Source of the DNA: DASUXY01 sp036377675
GTDB taxonomy: Bacteria > Bacillota > Bacilli > Bacillales > Amphibacillaceae
DNA: 64,000 bases
Assembly (NCBI GenBank): GCA_036377675.1
Contig: DASUXY010000017.1
Span: 67,152 to 131,151, forward strand
Reading direction: 5' to 3'
A program made the position numbers and the translations under genes. This document shows, in pieces, positions 34,391 to 43,172 of the stretch. The notes under the pieces are model-generated. The model saw only the letters and a program-made list of their open reading frames with translations, was not told where the DNA came from and did not search any database. Every line of letters starts with the position of its first letter. Position 1 is the first letter of the stretch.

Positions 34391-35095
34391 TTAAAAACCG
34401 CTAAATTCAAACAAATTCGCTAAATACGACGTCAACTTCGTCATCCAATCAAAAAACAGTGCAATACCAACTAAAATCATAATATAGCCACCTATTTTAA
34501 CTAAAAGAGCGCTGTTTTTTCGAATCCACTTCATTTGACCGATGAAAAAAGAGAGAACTAAAAATGGAATCGAAAAGCCTAACACGTAACTGATCATCAT
34601 AATCATCCCGAGCTGTGGTTCTGTGGCAGCCAAAGTTAACACAATTGCTAAAATCGGACCTGTACACGGAGTCCACCCAGCTGAAAAAGCCATTCCAATA
34701 ATAAATGATCCAAAATAACCTGCAGGTCGATTTTTAAAAGAAACTTTACGATCTTTCATTAAAAATTCAAAGTTAAACACACCAATGATTACTAAACCGA
34801 AGAAAATAATTAAAATGGCTCCGATTTGACGGATGACATCTTGATACGCCAGTAAAAAATCAGAGATAAATGAACCGACAAACCCTAGCATAATAAATAT
34901 CGTTGAAAAACCGAGTAAAAAGAAAATCGTATGCAAAATACTCTTTCGATTGAGCATTTGGTTATCATCTTTTAATTCACTTACGCTCATGCCCGTTATA
35001 TACGATAAAAATGCCGGGAATAGTGGCAACACACACGGTGATATAAATGATAAAAAGCCTGCACCAAACGCTATAAAAATATTGATTTCAGACAT
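34391..35095 (-). CDS. ccdA: Thiol-disulfide transporter CcdA
   Basis: A 234-residue, six-helix membrane protein of the DsbD/CcdA family. It carries electrons from cytoplasmic thioredoxin to extracytoplasmic thiol proteins in cytochrome c and spore assembly. The two redox cysteines sit in the family motifs SPCVLPLFPAFLSY and GWTPCTGPIL. It probably serves the thioredoxin-like YneN encoded 6 kb away. ATG 35095 has AGGAGG about a dozen bases upstream, a longer gap than usual. Confidence 0.93.
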   Translation of the reverse strand: MSEINIFIAFGAGFLSFISPCVLPLFPAFLSYITGMSVSELKDDNQMLNRKSILHTIFFLLGFSTIFIMLGFVGSFISDFLLAYQDVIRQIGAILIIFFGLVIIGVFNFEFLMKDRKVSFKNRPAGYFGSFIIGMAFSAGWTPCTGPILAIVLTLAATEPQLGMIMMISYVLGFSIPFLVLSFFIGQMKWIRKNSALLVKIGGYIMILVGIALFFDWMTKLTSYLANLFEFSGF

Positions 35096-35269
35096 TGTAA
35101 GCCATAGGCCTCCTCTATATACACTTATTCTCTATTGTAACAAAGTTACATTGAGCGCCAAAGGGATATATTTGACAAAGAATCAACTTTTTTAATCGCT
35201 GAATGGTGATCGTTGAGTGTTAGAGTGACTATGGAATGAAGTGATGTAATCCGCCCTTGCATATGTAGC

Positions 35270-35316
35270 AAAAAACCACTTTCTCTCATTTCGAGAACGA
35301 GAGAAAGTGGTTTTTA
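35270..35316 (-). terminator. Terminator after yneF
   Basis: AAAAACCACTTTCTCTC pairs perfectly with GAGAGAAAGTGGTTTTT. It lies 40 bases past the yneF stop and separates it from ccdA. Confidence 0.9.
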
Positions 35317-35355
35317 TGTAAAAGTCAATCCCAACAAACGATATGTACGTTATTC

Positions 35356-35577
35356 CTACTTATCCATCTGGCTATTCATCGCACGCATCATTTGATTAAT
35401 TTTTTTCTTCGAAGGTTTTTGACCCATTTGCATCATTAAAGCTCGAAGCATTTGTTCGTTAATTGGTGGATTCTTTTTCAAGTAGTTCATCATGTATTTT
35501 CTCGCGATAAAAAAACCTAGCGCAACACCAGCTAAGAGCGCTGCTAAGGCAATTAATACAACCCATATTGCACTCAT
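35356..35577 (-). CDS. yneF: UPF0154 membrane protein YneF
   Basis: A 73-residue protein with one N-terminal membrane helix (about 4-25), then a basic, Met-rich tail. MNYLKKNPPINEQMLRALMMQMGQKPS is the conserved UPF0154 block shared by Bacilli and other Firmicutes. Its function is not established. TTG 35580 and ATG 35577 both follow GGAGG, and the ATG is taken. It is 43 bases downstream of sirA. Confidence 0.88.
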   Translation of the reverse strand: MSAIWVVLIALAALLAGVALGFFIARKYMMNYLKKNPPINEQMLRALMMQMGQKPSKKKINQMMRAMNSQMDK

Positions 35578-35620
35578 CAAAATTTCCTCCTTCTAGTTGT
35601 CTCTTCTACAGTATAGTCGA

Positions 35621-36082
35621 TTAATTATAGGAATACAATACTTGCTCTTTTTTTATGAAAGGCAACTTTTCACGAATCGGTTCCATCCAACCATAATCAT
35701 TCATTTCTTCCCCAACGATAAACAAATAAGGATAGAGTGATCTCAATGGAGGGAATAATAGAGCTTCTGCATCATGAATGGATTCACAAAGAAATCGTAA
35801 CTTCTTTTCGGACAGATGTAAAGCGATGTGGTGGTTTTTACAATATATTTCTAGTTGATAATCATTGATTTTATTGAAGTTATTTTTATTCAAATAGTCA
35901 TTTTTAATGTGGGAGAAAAAGGCTTTAGGAAAGCGATTCGTAATATAGGCAAATTGCCGAGCTAAGTCATCGCGGGTAGGATCATTTTCATAGGCTTTAA
36001 TAAATCTACATAAAATATCAGCTCTATAAAAATAGTGTTCAGCAAACTCCTTTTTAATTAAATATGCATCATATACTTTCAC
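35621..36082 (-). CDS. sirA: Sporulation inhibitor of replication SirA
   Basis: A 153-residue cytoplasmic protein. In B. subtilis SirA is made under Spo0A control and binds DnaA domain I to stop replication during sporulation. The opening YLIKKEFAEHYFYR and the end DYGWMEPIREK match the family. The middle is divergent. The open frame continues to 36139, but GTG 36082 with GGAGG seven bases upstream gives the right N-terminus. It keeps its usual place between tkt and yneF. Confidence 0.82.
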   Translation of the reverse strand: MKVYDAYLIKKEFAEHYFYRADILCRFIKAYENDPTRDDLARQFAYITNRFPKAFFSHIKNDYLNKNNFNKINDYQLEIYCKNHHIALHLSEKKLRFLCESIHDAEALLFPPLRSLYPYLFIVGEEMNDYGWMEPIREKLPFIKKEQVLYSYN

Positions 36083-36231
36083 AACATCTCCTCCATTTTC
36101 CGCTTTTTTATAGTATACATGACGCCCGCTGAAAAGCATGTCATATCGTGTTAAGAATAGACACTAGTTTTGTCGGAGGATCGATGATGTGATTCAAACA
36201 TATTTCCTAACTGCTTATTTCGCTTAAGAAA

Positions 36232-36264
36232 AACAGCAGGTGACCGTTTAGCTGGTCACCTGTT
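36232..36264 (-). terminator. Terminator after transketolase
   Basis: AACAGGTGACC pairs with GGTCACCTGcTGTT on the minus strand, followed by TTTTTC. It begins five bases past the tkt stop. Confidence 0.85.
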
Positions 36265-36268
36265 GATG

Positions 36269-38275
36269 CTATTTTTCTATTAAAGATTTAACATTTTTAA
36301 CGACTTCTTCGACGGTGAACCCATATTCTTCTACAACTTGATTGCCCGGGGCTGAAGCTCCAAATGTATGAATTCCCATGATGATTCCGTCATCCCCTAC
36401 ATAACGTTCCCAACCGAATGGAGATGCCATTTCAATGCCAACTCGTTTCTTCACTTCAGGAGGTAAAATCTTCTGTTTATATTTGTCATCTTGTTCTTCG
36501 AAACGGTCCCACGCGGGCATACTTACCACACGGACAGCAATTCCTTCGTCTTGAAGGACTTTTTGAGCAGCTATTGCCAATTGTACTTCGGATCCTGTCG
36601 CTAACAATAAGGCATCGGGGGTTTTTTCCGCCGCTTCACGAATGATATAGGCGCCTTTTTTCACACCTTCATACGCTTTTTCTTTCGTTCCTTCTAGTGT
36701 CGGTAAATTTTGCCGCGTTAAAACGAGAGCAGTTGGCTTCGTAGTAGATTGTAAGGCTAGACGCCATGCTGCTTGTGTTTCGTTCCCATCGGCTGGACGA
36801 ATGACACTTAAGTTTGGCATCGCACGAAGTGATGGAAGCTGTTCGATTGGTTCATGCGTCGGACCGTCTTCCCCAACAGCTATTGAATCGTGGGTAAATA
36901 CATACGTAACAGGCATTTTCATGAGCGCTGAGAGACGTACAGCCGGACGTAAGTAATCACTAAAGACGAAAAATGTGCCTACATATGCTTTTAGTCCGCC
37001 ATGAAGAGCGATTCCATTTAAAGCGGCAGCCATTGCAAATTCACGTACACCGAACCAAATATTTCTACCAGCGTAATTCGTACGCGAAAAGTCTTCGCCA
37101 CCATCAATGTATGTTTTATTGGATCCAGCTAAATCAGCACTTCCTCCGAAGAAGTATGGAACAGATGTAGCGATTCCGTTTAATATTTCACCAGAAGCAG
37201 CTCGGGTTGCAAGTTCATCTTTTCCAGGCTCATATAGAGGAAGATTTTCATCCCATCCTTCAGGTAATTTTCCTTCCATTGCAAGTTCAAGTTGCTTAGC
37301 CTCTTCTGGATAAGTCTCTTTATAAGTTTTAAACTTCTCATTCCATGCTTGCTCAAGCTGTTGTCCTTTTTGAACAACTTTTTTATCGAAGTCTTCATAA
37401 ACTTCATCAGGGACCGCAAATTCTTCATAGGTCCATTTATAATATTGTTTTGTTAAGCTCACTTCATCTGCACCGAGCGGAGCACCATGGGAAGCGGAAG
37501 AATCAGACTTATTCGGTGAACCATAACCAATGATTGTTTTTACTTCAATGAGAGTTGGTTGGTCTTTATTTTGTTGTGCTGTTCGAATGGCTTGGCGTAG
37601 TTCATTCAAGTCATTTCCATCTTCAACACGCAATACTTGCCAGCCATATGCTTCAAACCGCTTCTCAGTATGTTCCGTAAATGAACGGTCTAAATCACCA
37701 TCTAATGAAATATCATTTGAATCGTAAAGAGCAATTAACTTGCCAAGCCCTAAATGGCCCGCTAATGAAGCTGCTTCATGTGAGATTCCTTCCATTAAAT
37801 CACCATCACTGACGAGAGCATATGTATAATGGTCGATTATCGAATGATTCGGTTTATTATATGTCGCGGCTAAATGAGCCTCAGCCATCGCCATTCCAAC
37901 AGCCATAGCTATACCTTGCCCCAGCGGACCTGTCGTTGCTTCTACGCCATCTGTATCATGCACCTCAGGGTGTCCGGGTGTGTTTGATCCCCATTGACGG
38001 AAGTTTTTAATGTCATCAAGCGTTACGTCATATCCTGATAAATGGAGCAGACCATATAACAGCATCGAACCATGACCAGCTGAAAGAACGAACCGATCAC
38101 GGTTAAACCATTTTGAATGCTTCGGATTATGATTCATAAAATCTGTCCACAACGTATATGCCATTGGCGCTGCTCCCATCGGAAGTCCTGGATGACCCGA
38201 GTTTGCTTTTTCAATAGCATCGATTGCTAACGTTCTTAGTGTATTGACCGATAATTGTTCAACATGTTCAGACAT
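36269..38275 (-). CDS. tkt: Transketolase
   Basis: A 668-residue thiamine-diphosphate enzyme of the pentose phosphate pathway. It moves two-carbon units between sugar phosphates. DAIEKANSGHPGLPMG is the N-terminal signature. GDGDLMEGISHEA is the cofactor-binding motif. FTHDSIAVGEDGPTHEPIEQL and PADGNE lie in the pyrimidine and C-terminal domains. The length is normal. AAAGGGG precedes ATG. It has its own terminator and lies between ynzC and sirA as in B. subtilis. Confidence 0.96.
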   Translation of the reverse strand: MSEHVEQLSVNTLRTLAIDAIEKANSGHPGLPMGAAPMAYTLWTDFMNHNPKHSKWFNRDRFVLSAGHGSMLLYGLLHLSGYDVTLDDIKNFRQWGSNTPGHPEVHDTDGVEATTGPLGQGIAMAVGMAMAEAHLAATYNKPNHSIIDHYTYALVSDGDLMEGISHEAASLAGHLGLGKLIALYDSNDISLDGDLDRSFTEHTEKRFEAYGWQVLRVEDGNDLNELRQAIRTAQQNKDQPTLIEVKTIIGYGSPNKSDSSASHGAPLGADEVSLTKQYYKWTYEEFAVPDEVYEDFDKKVVQKGQQLEQAWNEKFKTYKETYPEEAKQLELAMEGKLPEGWDENLPLYEPGKDELATRAASGEILNGIATSVPYFFGGSADLAGSNKTYIDGGEDFSRTNYAGRNIWFGVREFAMAAALNGIALHGGLKAYVGTFFVFSDYLRPAVRLSALMKMPVTYVFTHDSIAVGEDGPTHEPIEQLPSLRAMPNLSVIRPADGNETQAAWRLALQSTTKPTALVLTRQNLPTLEGTKEKAYEGVKKGAYIIREAAEKTPDALLLATGSEVQLAIAAQKVLQDEGIAVRVVSMPAWDRFEEQDDKYKQKILPPEVKKRVGIEMASPFGWERYVGDDGIIMGIHTFGASAPGNQVVEEYGFTVEEVVKNVKSLIEK

Positions 38276-38476
38276 GTAGTTACCCCTTTCAATATTTCCT
38301 TGATTACTAAAATAATATTCAGCCTTATTTTATAATGAATAGTAGGCGATAACAAGTTAAAGTGAAAACGTGCACATTGTTTCAATAAACAATGTCCATA
38401 AAAAGAACATCATCTATCTTTCATCATGTTTGTCCTTTATATAATGCCGAGCCCCCTATCCAAAGGGACGTACAAA

Positions 38477-38710
38477 CTAATGTTTTTTATTCCGTTCCTG
38501 CATATCTCTAACTTTTTTAGGTGTTACATCGTTACCTAATGGATCGATAACAGTCATCGCCGTTAATTGATTTTTAAAAGATTGACGAACGTTTTTTAAA
38601 TATTCTTTCCGAAGTTGCTGTTGTTCTTTTCGTTCAGAATCCGTTAACCCTTCTTTTTTTGCCTTTCGTGCAAGTGCATTAATTCGATTGAGCTTTTCAT
38701 TCGTAAGCAC
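38477..38710 (-). CDS. ynzC: DUF896 family protein YnzC
   Basis: A 77-residue basic helical protein. NRINALARKAKKEGLTDSE and LRKEYLKNVRQSFKNQL are the DUF896 core, followed by VIDPLGNDVTP. In B. subtilis ynzC is the last gene of the SOS operon yneA-yneB-ynzC; its biochemical role is unknown. GTG 38710, seven bases behind GGAGGG, is preferred over TTG 38716. It lies 138 bases downstream of yneB. Confidence 0.9.
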   Translation of the reverse strand: MLTNEKLNRINALARKAKKEGLTDSERKEQQQLRKEYLKNVRQSFKNQLTAMTVIDPLGNDVTPKKVRDMQERNKKH

Positions 38711-38848
38711 GAACAAACCCTCCTTCTTCTATCATTGGCAAACGATAAAAATGTATGTGAATTATTTCTTCTTTGCAATTGACTCATCAAAAAAGCAAGA
38801 ACTACTGAAGTTCCCGCTTGTTTATCTTACCGTGACCTCACAATATAT

Positions 38849-39487
38849 TCAAGCATCTCGATACTCTTGATATCTTCGATGAATCGTAGCCTTAGAGACG
38901 TCATATCCTAACCCATTTAAAACGGCTGTAATTTCCGCAAATGTCAACTCCTTTTCTCGTAAGCGTACAACTTCTTCAATAGGGAATGATTTTCTTTCTC
39001 TGCCCGGGGCTTGATGGCGATTGGAAAGATTTTTCGATGGATCGTAACCTTCACGAATCGATTTTTTCATGCCTCGTTTAATTTTCATATTATGAATTTT
39101 TCGCTGATATTCTTCAACTATACTTACGATTTGTAAAACCATCGAATCCGATTCAGACATTTCTAATTCCCCATTATGAATTGCAGTATAAATCACCACT
39201 CCTAATTTATTTAGTTGATGGTAAAGAGCAATTTTTGTGTTGCCCCTTCCAAGTCTTGTTTCATCTTGAATGAGCAAGCAATTTGCTTCTTTATTCGAGA
39301 AAAGTTCTAACATGTGAAAGACCCCTTCTCGTTCGATATCGTATCCACTAGCTTGTTCAGAAATAGTCTGTACGATATGAATTCCACGCTTGCGTGCAAT
39401 ATTTTCTAATTCTTCTTGTTGTCTAATTAATGACGTTTCCTGGGTCTGTTTATTTGTACTTACCCGACAATAAATAACAGCTTTCAC
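38849..39487 (-). CDS. yneB: Serine-recombinase family protein YneB
   Basis: A 212-residue resolvase-type protein. S10 in YCRVSTNKQ is the catalytic serine, and QDETRLGRGN holds the conserved active-site arginine. A C-terminal helix-turn-helix (TFAEITAVLNGLGYDVSKATIHRRY) is present. In B. subtilis YneB is part of the LexA-controlled yneA operon, and its substrate is unknown. It is not accompanied by a transposon. The start is GTG with AGGAG nine bases upstream. Confidence 0.92.
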   Translation of the reverse strand: MKAVIYCRVSTNKQTQETSLIRQQEELENIARKRGIHIVQTISEQASGYDIEREGVFHMLELFSNKEANCLLIQDETRLGRGNTKIALYHQLNKLGVVIYTAIHNGELEMSESDSMVLQIVSIVEEYQRKIHNMKIKRGMKKSIREGYDPSKNLSNRHQAPGRERKSFPIEEVVRLREKELTFAEITAVLNGLGYDVSKATIHRRYQEYRDA

Positions 39488-39519
39488 GATGTCCGACTCC
39501 TATAGATGATTTATAAAGT

Positions 39520-39612
39520 TTATGCAGTGATCAATGAAATATATAATAATATAATCGTTAATATAAAAGCAATCAAATAAAAAAGATCGGTTTTTGAAAT
39601 TCCCCGAAACAT
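39520..39612 (-). CDS. yneA: Minimal YneA/SosA-like peptide, candidate SOS division inhibitor
   Basis: A 30-residue peptide that is almost only one membrane helix (FYLIAFILTIILLYISLI) after a basic, polar head. It lies exactly where B. subtilis has yneA: divergent from lexA, first before yneB, behind LexA boxes. B. subtilis YneA is about 100 residues with an extracytoplasmic LysM domain, which is absent here. Staphylococcal SosA also lacks LysM. GAAAGG stands nine bases before ATG 39612. The open frame extends to 39726 through the LexA boxes and is not believed. Division inhibition is inferred from position only. Confidence 0.55.
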   Translation of the reverse strand: MFRGISKTDLFYLIAFILTIILLYISLITA

Positions 39613-39637
39613 CTTCGTCATCCTTTCAACTTTTATA

Positions 39638-39651
39638 GGAACTTGCGTTCT
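39638..39651. promoter_or_regulatory. LexA box 1 of the yneA-lexA region
   Basis: GGAACTTGCGTTCT differs by one base per arm from the Gram-positive LexA consensus CGAACnnnnGTTCG. It lies just downstream of the minus-strand promoter of the yneA-like gene. Confidence 0.7.
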
Positions 39652-39658
39652 GTTTCTA

Positions 39659-39686
39659 AGTATAATCGAACATATGATCTTGTCAA
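39659..39686 (-). promoter_or_regulatory. Promoter of the yneA-yneB-ynzC unit with LexA box 2 in its spacer
   Basis: A perfect TTGACA (39686-39681) and a TATACT (39664-39659) stand 16 bases apart on the minus strand. CGAACATATGATCT at 39667-39680, a LexA box with one good and one degenerate arm, fills the spacer exactly. Bound LexA would cover the promoter. Confidence 0.7.
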
Positions 39687-39694
39687 GGGTGTTT

Positions 39695-39708
39695 CGAACG
39701 AATGTTTG
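39695..39708. promoter_or_regulatory. LexA box 3 of the yneA-lexA region
   Basis: CGAACGAATGTTTG has a perfect left arm and one mismatch in the right arm. It lies 63 bases before lexA, and the three boxes are 28-29 bases apart. B. subtilis also has several boxes in this gap, serving both lexA and yneA. Confidence 0.75.
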
Positions 39709-39770
39709 CTTTTCCATATTTAACATGGTAAGCTTGTTTTAATAAATATTATGTGCGAGGTGTACGATCA

Positions 39771-40394
39771 ATGACTAAAATCTCAAAACGACAAGAAGCC
39801 ATTCTTGCTTTTATTAAAGATGAAGTACACACGAAAGGCTATCCTCCATCGGTAAGAGAAATTGCAGTAGCAGTCGGTCTTGCATCTAGCTCTACTGTTC
39901 ATGGCCACTTATCACGATTGGAAAATAAAGGGTATATACGTAGGGATCCAACAAAACCTCGAGCGATTGAAATTTTAGATCGAGCTGAAGATAGTAATAT
40001 TCCGAAAGATAAAGCTAGGTATGCCCCGTTGATTGGAAAAGTTACGGCGGGACTTCCGATTACAGCTGTAGAAAATATCGAAGAGTTCATTCCTATCCCA
40101 AGTTCAACTGCCCATGCAAGCGATAATCTATTCGTCTTATCTGTTGTTGGGGAAAGCATGATCGAAGCGGGAATATATGATGGGGACCTCGTTATCGTAA
40201 AACAACAAAACACGGCTGAAAATGGTGATATTGTCGTTGCGATGACGGAAGATGATGAAGCAACGGTGAAACGTTTTTTTAAAGAGTCCGATCATATTCG
40301 ATTACAACCGGAAAATGAGGCGATGGACCCACTCATCTACAACAACGTGACAATTTTAGGTAAAGTGATTGGATTATATCGAACCATTACATAA
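39771..40394 (+). CDS. lexA: SOS repressor LexA
   Basis: A 207-residue repressor-protease. The winged helix-turn-helix is in PPSVREIAVAVGLASSSTVHGHLSRLE. The self-cleavage Ala-Gly is in GKVTAGLPITA. The catalytic Ser is in VVGESMIEAGIYDGD, and the Lys in EATVKRFF. RecA filaments trigger the cleavage. The frame opens at 39753, but ATG 39771 eight bases after GCGAGGTG gives the family N-terminus. It is divergent from the yneA-like gene, with LexA boxes between them. Confidence 0.96.
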   Translation: MTKISKRQEAILAFIKDEVHTKGYPPSVREIAVAVGLASSSTVHGHLSRLENKGYIRRDPTKPRAIEILDRAEDSNIPKDKARYAPLIGKVTAGLPITAVENIEEFIPIPSSTAHASDNLFVLSVVGESMIEAGIYDGDLVIVKQQNTAENGDIVVAMTEDDEATVKRFFKESDHIRLQPENEAMDPLIYNNVTILGKVIGLYRTIT

Positions 40395-40455
40395 TATAGA
40401 TGCACTCATCAACGGGGTTATGAAGCTGTTCTTTCCTACGTTTTCGTAAAAACAA

Positions 40456-40502
40456 AAGACAAGACATGGGGGTAGTTTAAATTACTCCTTTTGTCTTGTC
40501 TT
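40456..40502 (+). terminator. Terminator after lexA
   Basis: AAGACAAGACA and TGTCTTGTCTT form an outer stem, with an inner GGGTAG/ATTACTCC pairing. It lies 62 bases past the lexA stop and faces the convergent hflX. T-runs are modest on both sides. Confidence 0.65.
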
Positions 40503-40577
40503 AAAACAGGACTTATCTCTTACATGGCGCCATCATCATGTGTCTTCATTCGCCATCAATATTTTATTGTATTTTAG

Positions 40578-41819
40578 TTACGAGTGTTCATGCAACAACT
40601 TTTGTAGTGGATGTTCAGGACGCATAAAACCATATACTTTGTACGTATTTGTAGATGCATCGAAAGAACGATCTTCGATTATTGTTTCGCAAGTTAATCG
40701 ATGAAGCATTTTCCCTTCATTCGGATTCAATTCGATGACATACCGATCCCATATCTGTCGTAAAATGTGTTCGATTTGTACAGCTAATTTGTGTAAATCT
40801 CCATCATTTAAAGCACTCATTACAATATTCGGATGATGCATCGGTATGAATGATTCCTGTAGTAAATCCCTTTTATTGTATACGGTTAGCATCGGAATTT
40901 TGTCAGCACCCAATACTTTTAATTGCTTTAATACAGTCGTTTGCTGTTGTTGTAAATCTTCATCGGAGCTGTCGACGACGTGTAACAAAAAGTCAGCTTC
41001 TGTAACTTCTTCTAATGTTGACCGGAAAGCTGCGATAAGGGTCGTTGGCAACTCTTGAATAAAACCGACTGTATCGGTTACGAGTGCTTGAAAACCAGAA
41101 GGTAAGCGGATTTTTCTTGATAAAGGATCTAACGTAGCAAATAACCGGTCTTCTTCCAATGATTCACTCTCAGTTAAACGATTAAACAAAGTCGATTTAC
41201 CAGCATTTGTATAACCAACGATAGCAATTTGAAAAACTTTATTCATCTTTCGTCGCTTTCGATACTGTTCTCTCTGTTCAACGACAACTTTAAGCTTGCG
41301 TTTTATATCATGGATCTTTTGCCGAATGTGCCTTTGGTCCGTTTCTAATTTCGTCTCTCCAGGACCTCTCGTACCGATTCCACCACCTAAACGAGATAAT
41401 TCAACACCTTTTCCATGCAGTCTCGGTAACATATATTCAAGTTGAGCGAGTTCTACTTGTAGTTGACCTTCTTTCGTTTTCGCTCGTCTTGCAAATATAT
41501 CCAAAATTAATTGACTACGATCAATGATTCGCACTTCCAAATGATTGCTCAAGTTTCTCAATTGCCCAGGAGATAATTCATCATTGGAGATTACTAAATG
41601 AATATTTAACTGTTCAATGTATTGTTTAATTTCTTCAACTTTTCCTGTTCCCATATAAAGAGCTGGCTCGATTTGATTCCTTTTTTGAGTAATTATTTTT
41701 TTTACGGTACCTCCGGCTGTTTTCGTTAAGGAAACTAACTCTTCTAACGATGATTCAAAACGACGCTCTTCTATATGTTGTTGTTTTACTGCTATAATGA
41801 GTACGTGCTCTGTCGCCAT
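40578..41819 (-). CDS. hflX: Ribosome-associated GTPase HflX
   Basis: A 413-residue GTPase that splits or rescues stalled ribosomes. The N-terminal domain has MGTGKVEEI and the glycine-rich LGGGIGTRGPGETKLE typical of HflX. The G domain has GYTNAGKST, a DTVGFIQELP switch and NKRD. The length is normal. GAGG before ATG is weak but suitable. In B. subtilis ynbB and glnRA follow hflX. Here lexA follows in the convergent direction. Confidence 0.94.
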   Translation of the reverse strand: MATEHVLIIAVKQQHIEERRFESSLEELVSLTKTAGGTVKKIITQKRNQIEPALYMGTGKVEEIKQYIEQLNIHLVISNDELSPGQLRNLSNHLEVRIIDRSQLILDIFARRAKTKEGQLQVELAQLEYMLPRLHGKGVELSRLGGGIGTRGPGETKLETDQRHIRQKIHDIKRKLKVVVEQREQYRKRRKMNKVFQIAIVGYTNAGKSTLFNRLTESESLEEDRLFATLDPLSRKIRLPSGFQALVTDTVGFIQELPTTLIAAFRSTLEEVTEADFLLHVVDSSDEDLQQQQTTVLKQLKVLGADKIPMLTVYNKRDLLQESFIPMHHPNIVMSALNDGDLHKLAVQIEHILRQIWDRYVIELNPNEGKMLHRLTCETIIEDRSFDASTNTYKVYGFMRPEHPLQKLLHEHS

Positions 41820-41965
41820 AATTATATTAACCTCTTTCCTTTCTCTTACGGACTACCTTACCTTCTACATCATAATATGCTATTTGAAAATAATCAAAAA
41901 TACTTTTTACTGAAACAATTCATATTGACAGTGATCTCCTAAATGCCATCTAAAGACTGTTACCT

Positions 41966-42886
41966 TTACTCATCAAATGTTAGATCACTGCTCGTTAAAT
42001 GAATTAAATCTTCTTTAGAAAATTGATTTTGGTCCAATAAGCGAATAGCATGCATGCGCACAGCACGCTCGATGAGATTACGAATGTAACGGGCATTGGA
42101 AAAATTGCCATACGTTTGTTCACGTCGTTTATATAAGTAATTTTTTAATTTCCATTCTGCATCGTTTGTTAACTGATATTCTCGTTCAGCCGCCATTTGC
42201 TTGGCTATTTCCATTAACTCATTGACATCGTAATCTGGAAAATCCAATATAAATGGAAATCGTGATTGTAAACCCGGGTTTAGTAATAAAAAGCGTTCCA
42301 TTTCAGACGGATACCCCGCGAGAATTAATACGAAATCATTGTGGTGATCTTCCATATGTTTAACGAGTGTATCAATCGCTTCTTTACCAAAGTCTTTTTC
42401 TCCGCCACGTGCCAACGAATAAGCTTCATCAACAAATAAAATACCACCTATCGATTTTTGAATCATTGAACGGGTTTTTTGTGCTGTTTGCCCGATATAT
42501 TCACCAACTAAATCAGCTCGTTCTGCTTCAATAAAATGGCCTTTTGACAAAAGATTCATATCATAATACAGCTTCGCTAGTTTTCGAGCCATCGTTGTTT
42601 TTCCAGTTCCTGGGTTTCCTTTAAATAACATGTGAAGCACTTGCTTCGTACATTGTAACCCGGATTGTTTTCGCTTTTGATTGACAACAATTGTCGCATA
42701 TATTTCGCGAATTGTTTGCTTTAGTGTTTCCATCCCAACAAAGGAAGCAAGTTCTTCATCAATCCGTGAAAAAGGATTGTTTTTTTCACGATGGATATTC
42801 ACACGTTTTTGTGAATGAATCGATTGTTTTTCATGCAATACGATATTAATTTGTCCTTTTTTATGTTGCAAGTTCTGAGTTTTCAC
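41966..42886 (-). CDS. spoVK: Stage V sporulation protein K (AAA ATPase)
   Basis: A 306-residue AAA+ ATPase of the CbbX/SpoVK type. GNPGTGKTTMARKLA is Walker A, ILFVDEAYSLARGG is Walker B, and NFSNARYIRNLIERA holds the C-terminal sensor. SpoVK is needed in the mother cell for mature, resistant spores. Its substrate is unknown. The N-terminal 40 residues are basic and variable. The frame opens at GTG 42907, but GTG 42886, seven bases after GAGGAG, is the better start. It is followed by hflX as in B. subtilis. Confidence 0.9.
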   Translation of the reverse strand: MKTQNLQHKKGQINIVLHEKQSIHSQKRVNIHREKNNPFSRIDEELASFVGMETLKQTIREIYATIVVNQKRKQSGLQCTKQVLHMLFKGNPGTGKTTMARKLAKLYYDMNLLSKGHFIEAERADLVGEYIGQTAQKTRSMIQKSIGGILFVDEAYSLARGGEKDFGKEAIDTLVKHMEDHHNDFVLILAGYPSEMERFLLLNPGLQSRFPFILDFPDYDVNELMEIAKQMAAEREYQLTNDAEWKLKNYLYKRREQTYGNFSNARYIRNLIERAVRMHAIRLLDQNQFSKEDLIHLTSSDLTFDE

Positions 42887-43129
42887 ATCATCACTCCTCT
42901 GCCGCACTTAACCCGAATGAATGGATAGCTACACATCGTTTCCAAATTTCAACGAATGATCTGACCGACAACGATAAGTGATACGACGAGGAAGATCCAT
43001 TCATTGAAATGATTTATTGAAAACGAAGAGATGTTTCAATGTAGTATACGTTAAACGAGAAAAAGTTGTGACATATGCCTAAGTTAACGTACGTTTATAG
43101 GTAAAAAAGTGATGATCGTAAAACTTTAT

Positions 43130-43161
43130 AAAAAAACGAACGCTAATTGTACGCGCTCGTT
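43130..43161 (-). terminator. Terminator after hfq
   Basis: AACGAGCGC and GCGTTCGTT pair with one G-T wobble on the minus strand and run into TTTTTT. It starts 12 bases past the hfq stop. Confidence 0.85.
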
Positions 43162-43172
43162 CTTCTCTCACT

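Noticed and set aside
38849..39487. YneB as part of a transposon or integrated element
   Set aside because: No terminal repeats, no cargo and no att-like duplications were seen. It is in its normal chromosomal place.
39613..39726. Long form of the yneA-position peptide starting at 39726
   Set aside because: The extension would translate through the promoter and all three LexA boxes and has no ribosome site.
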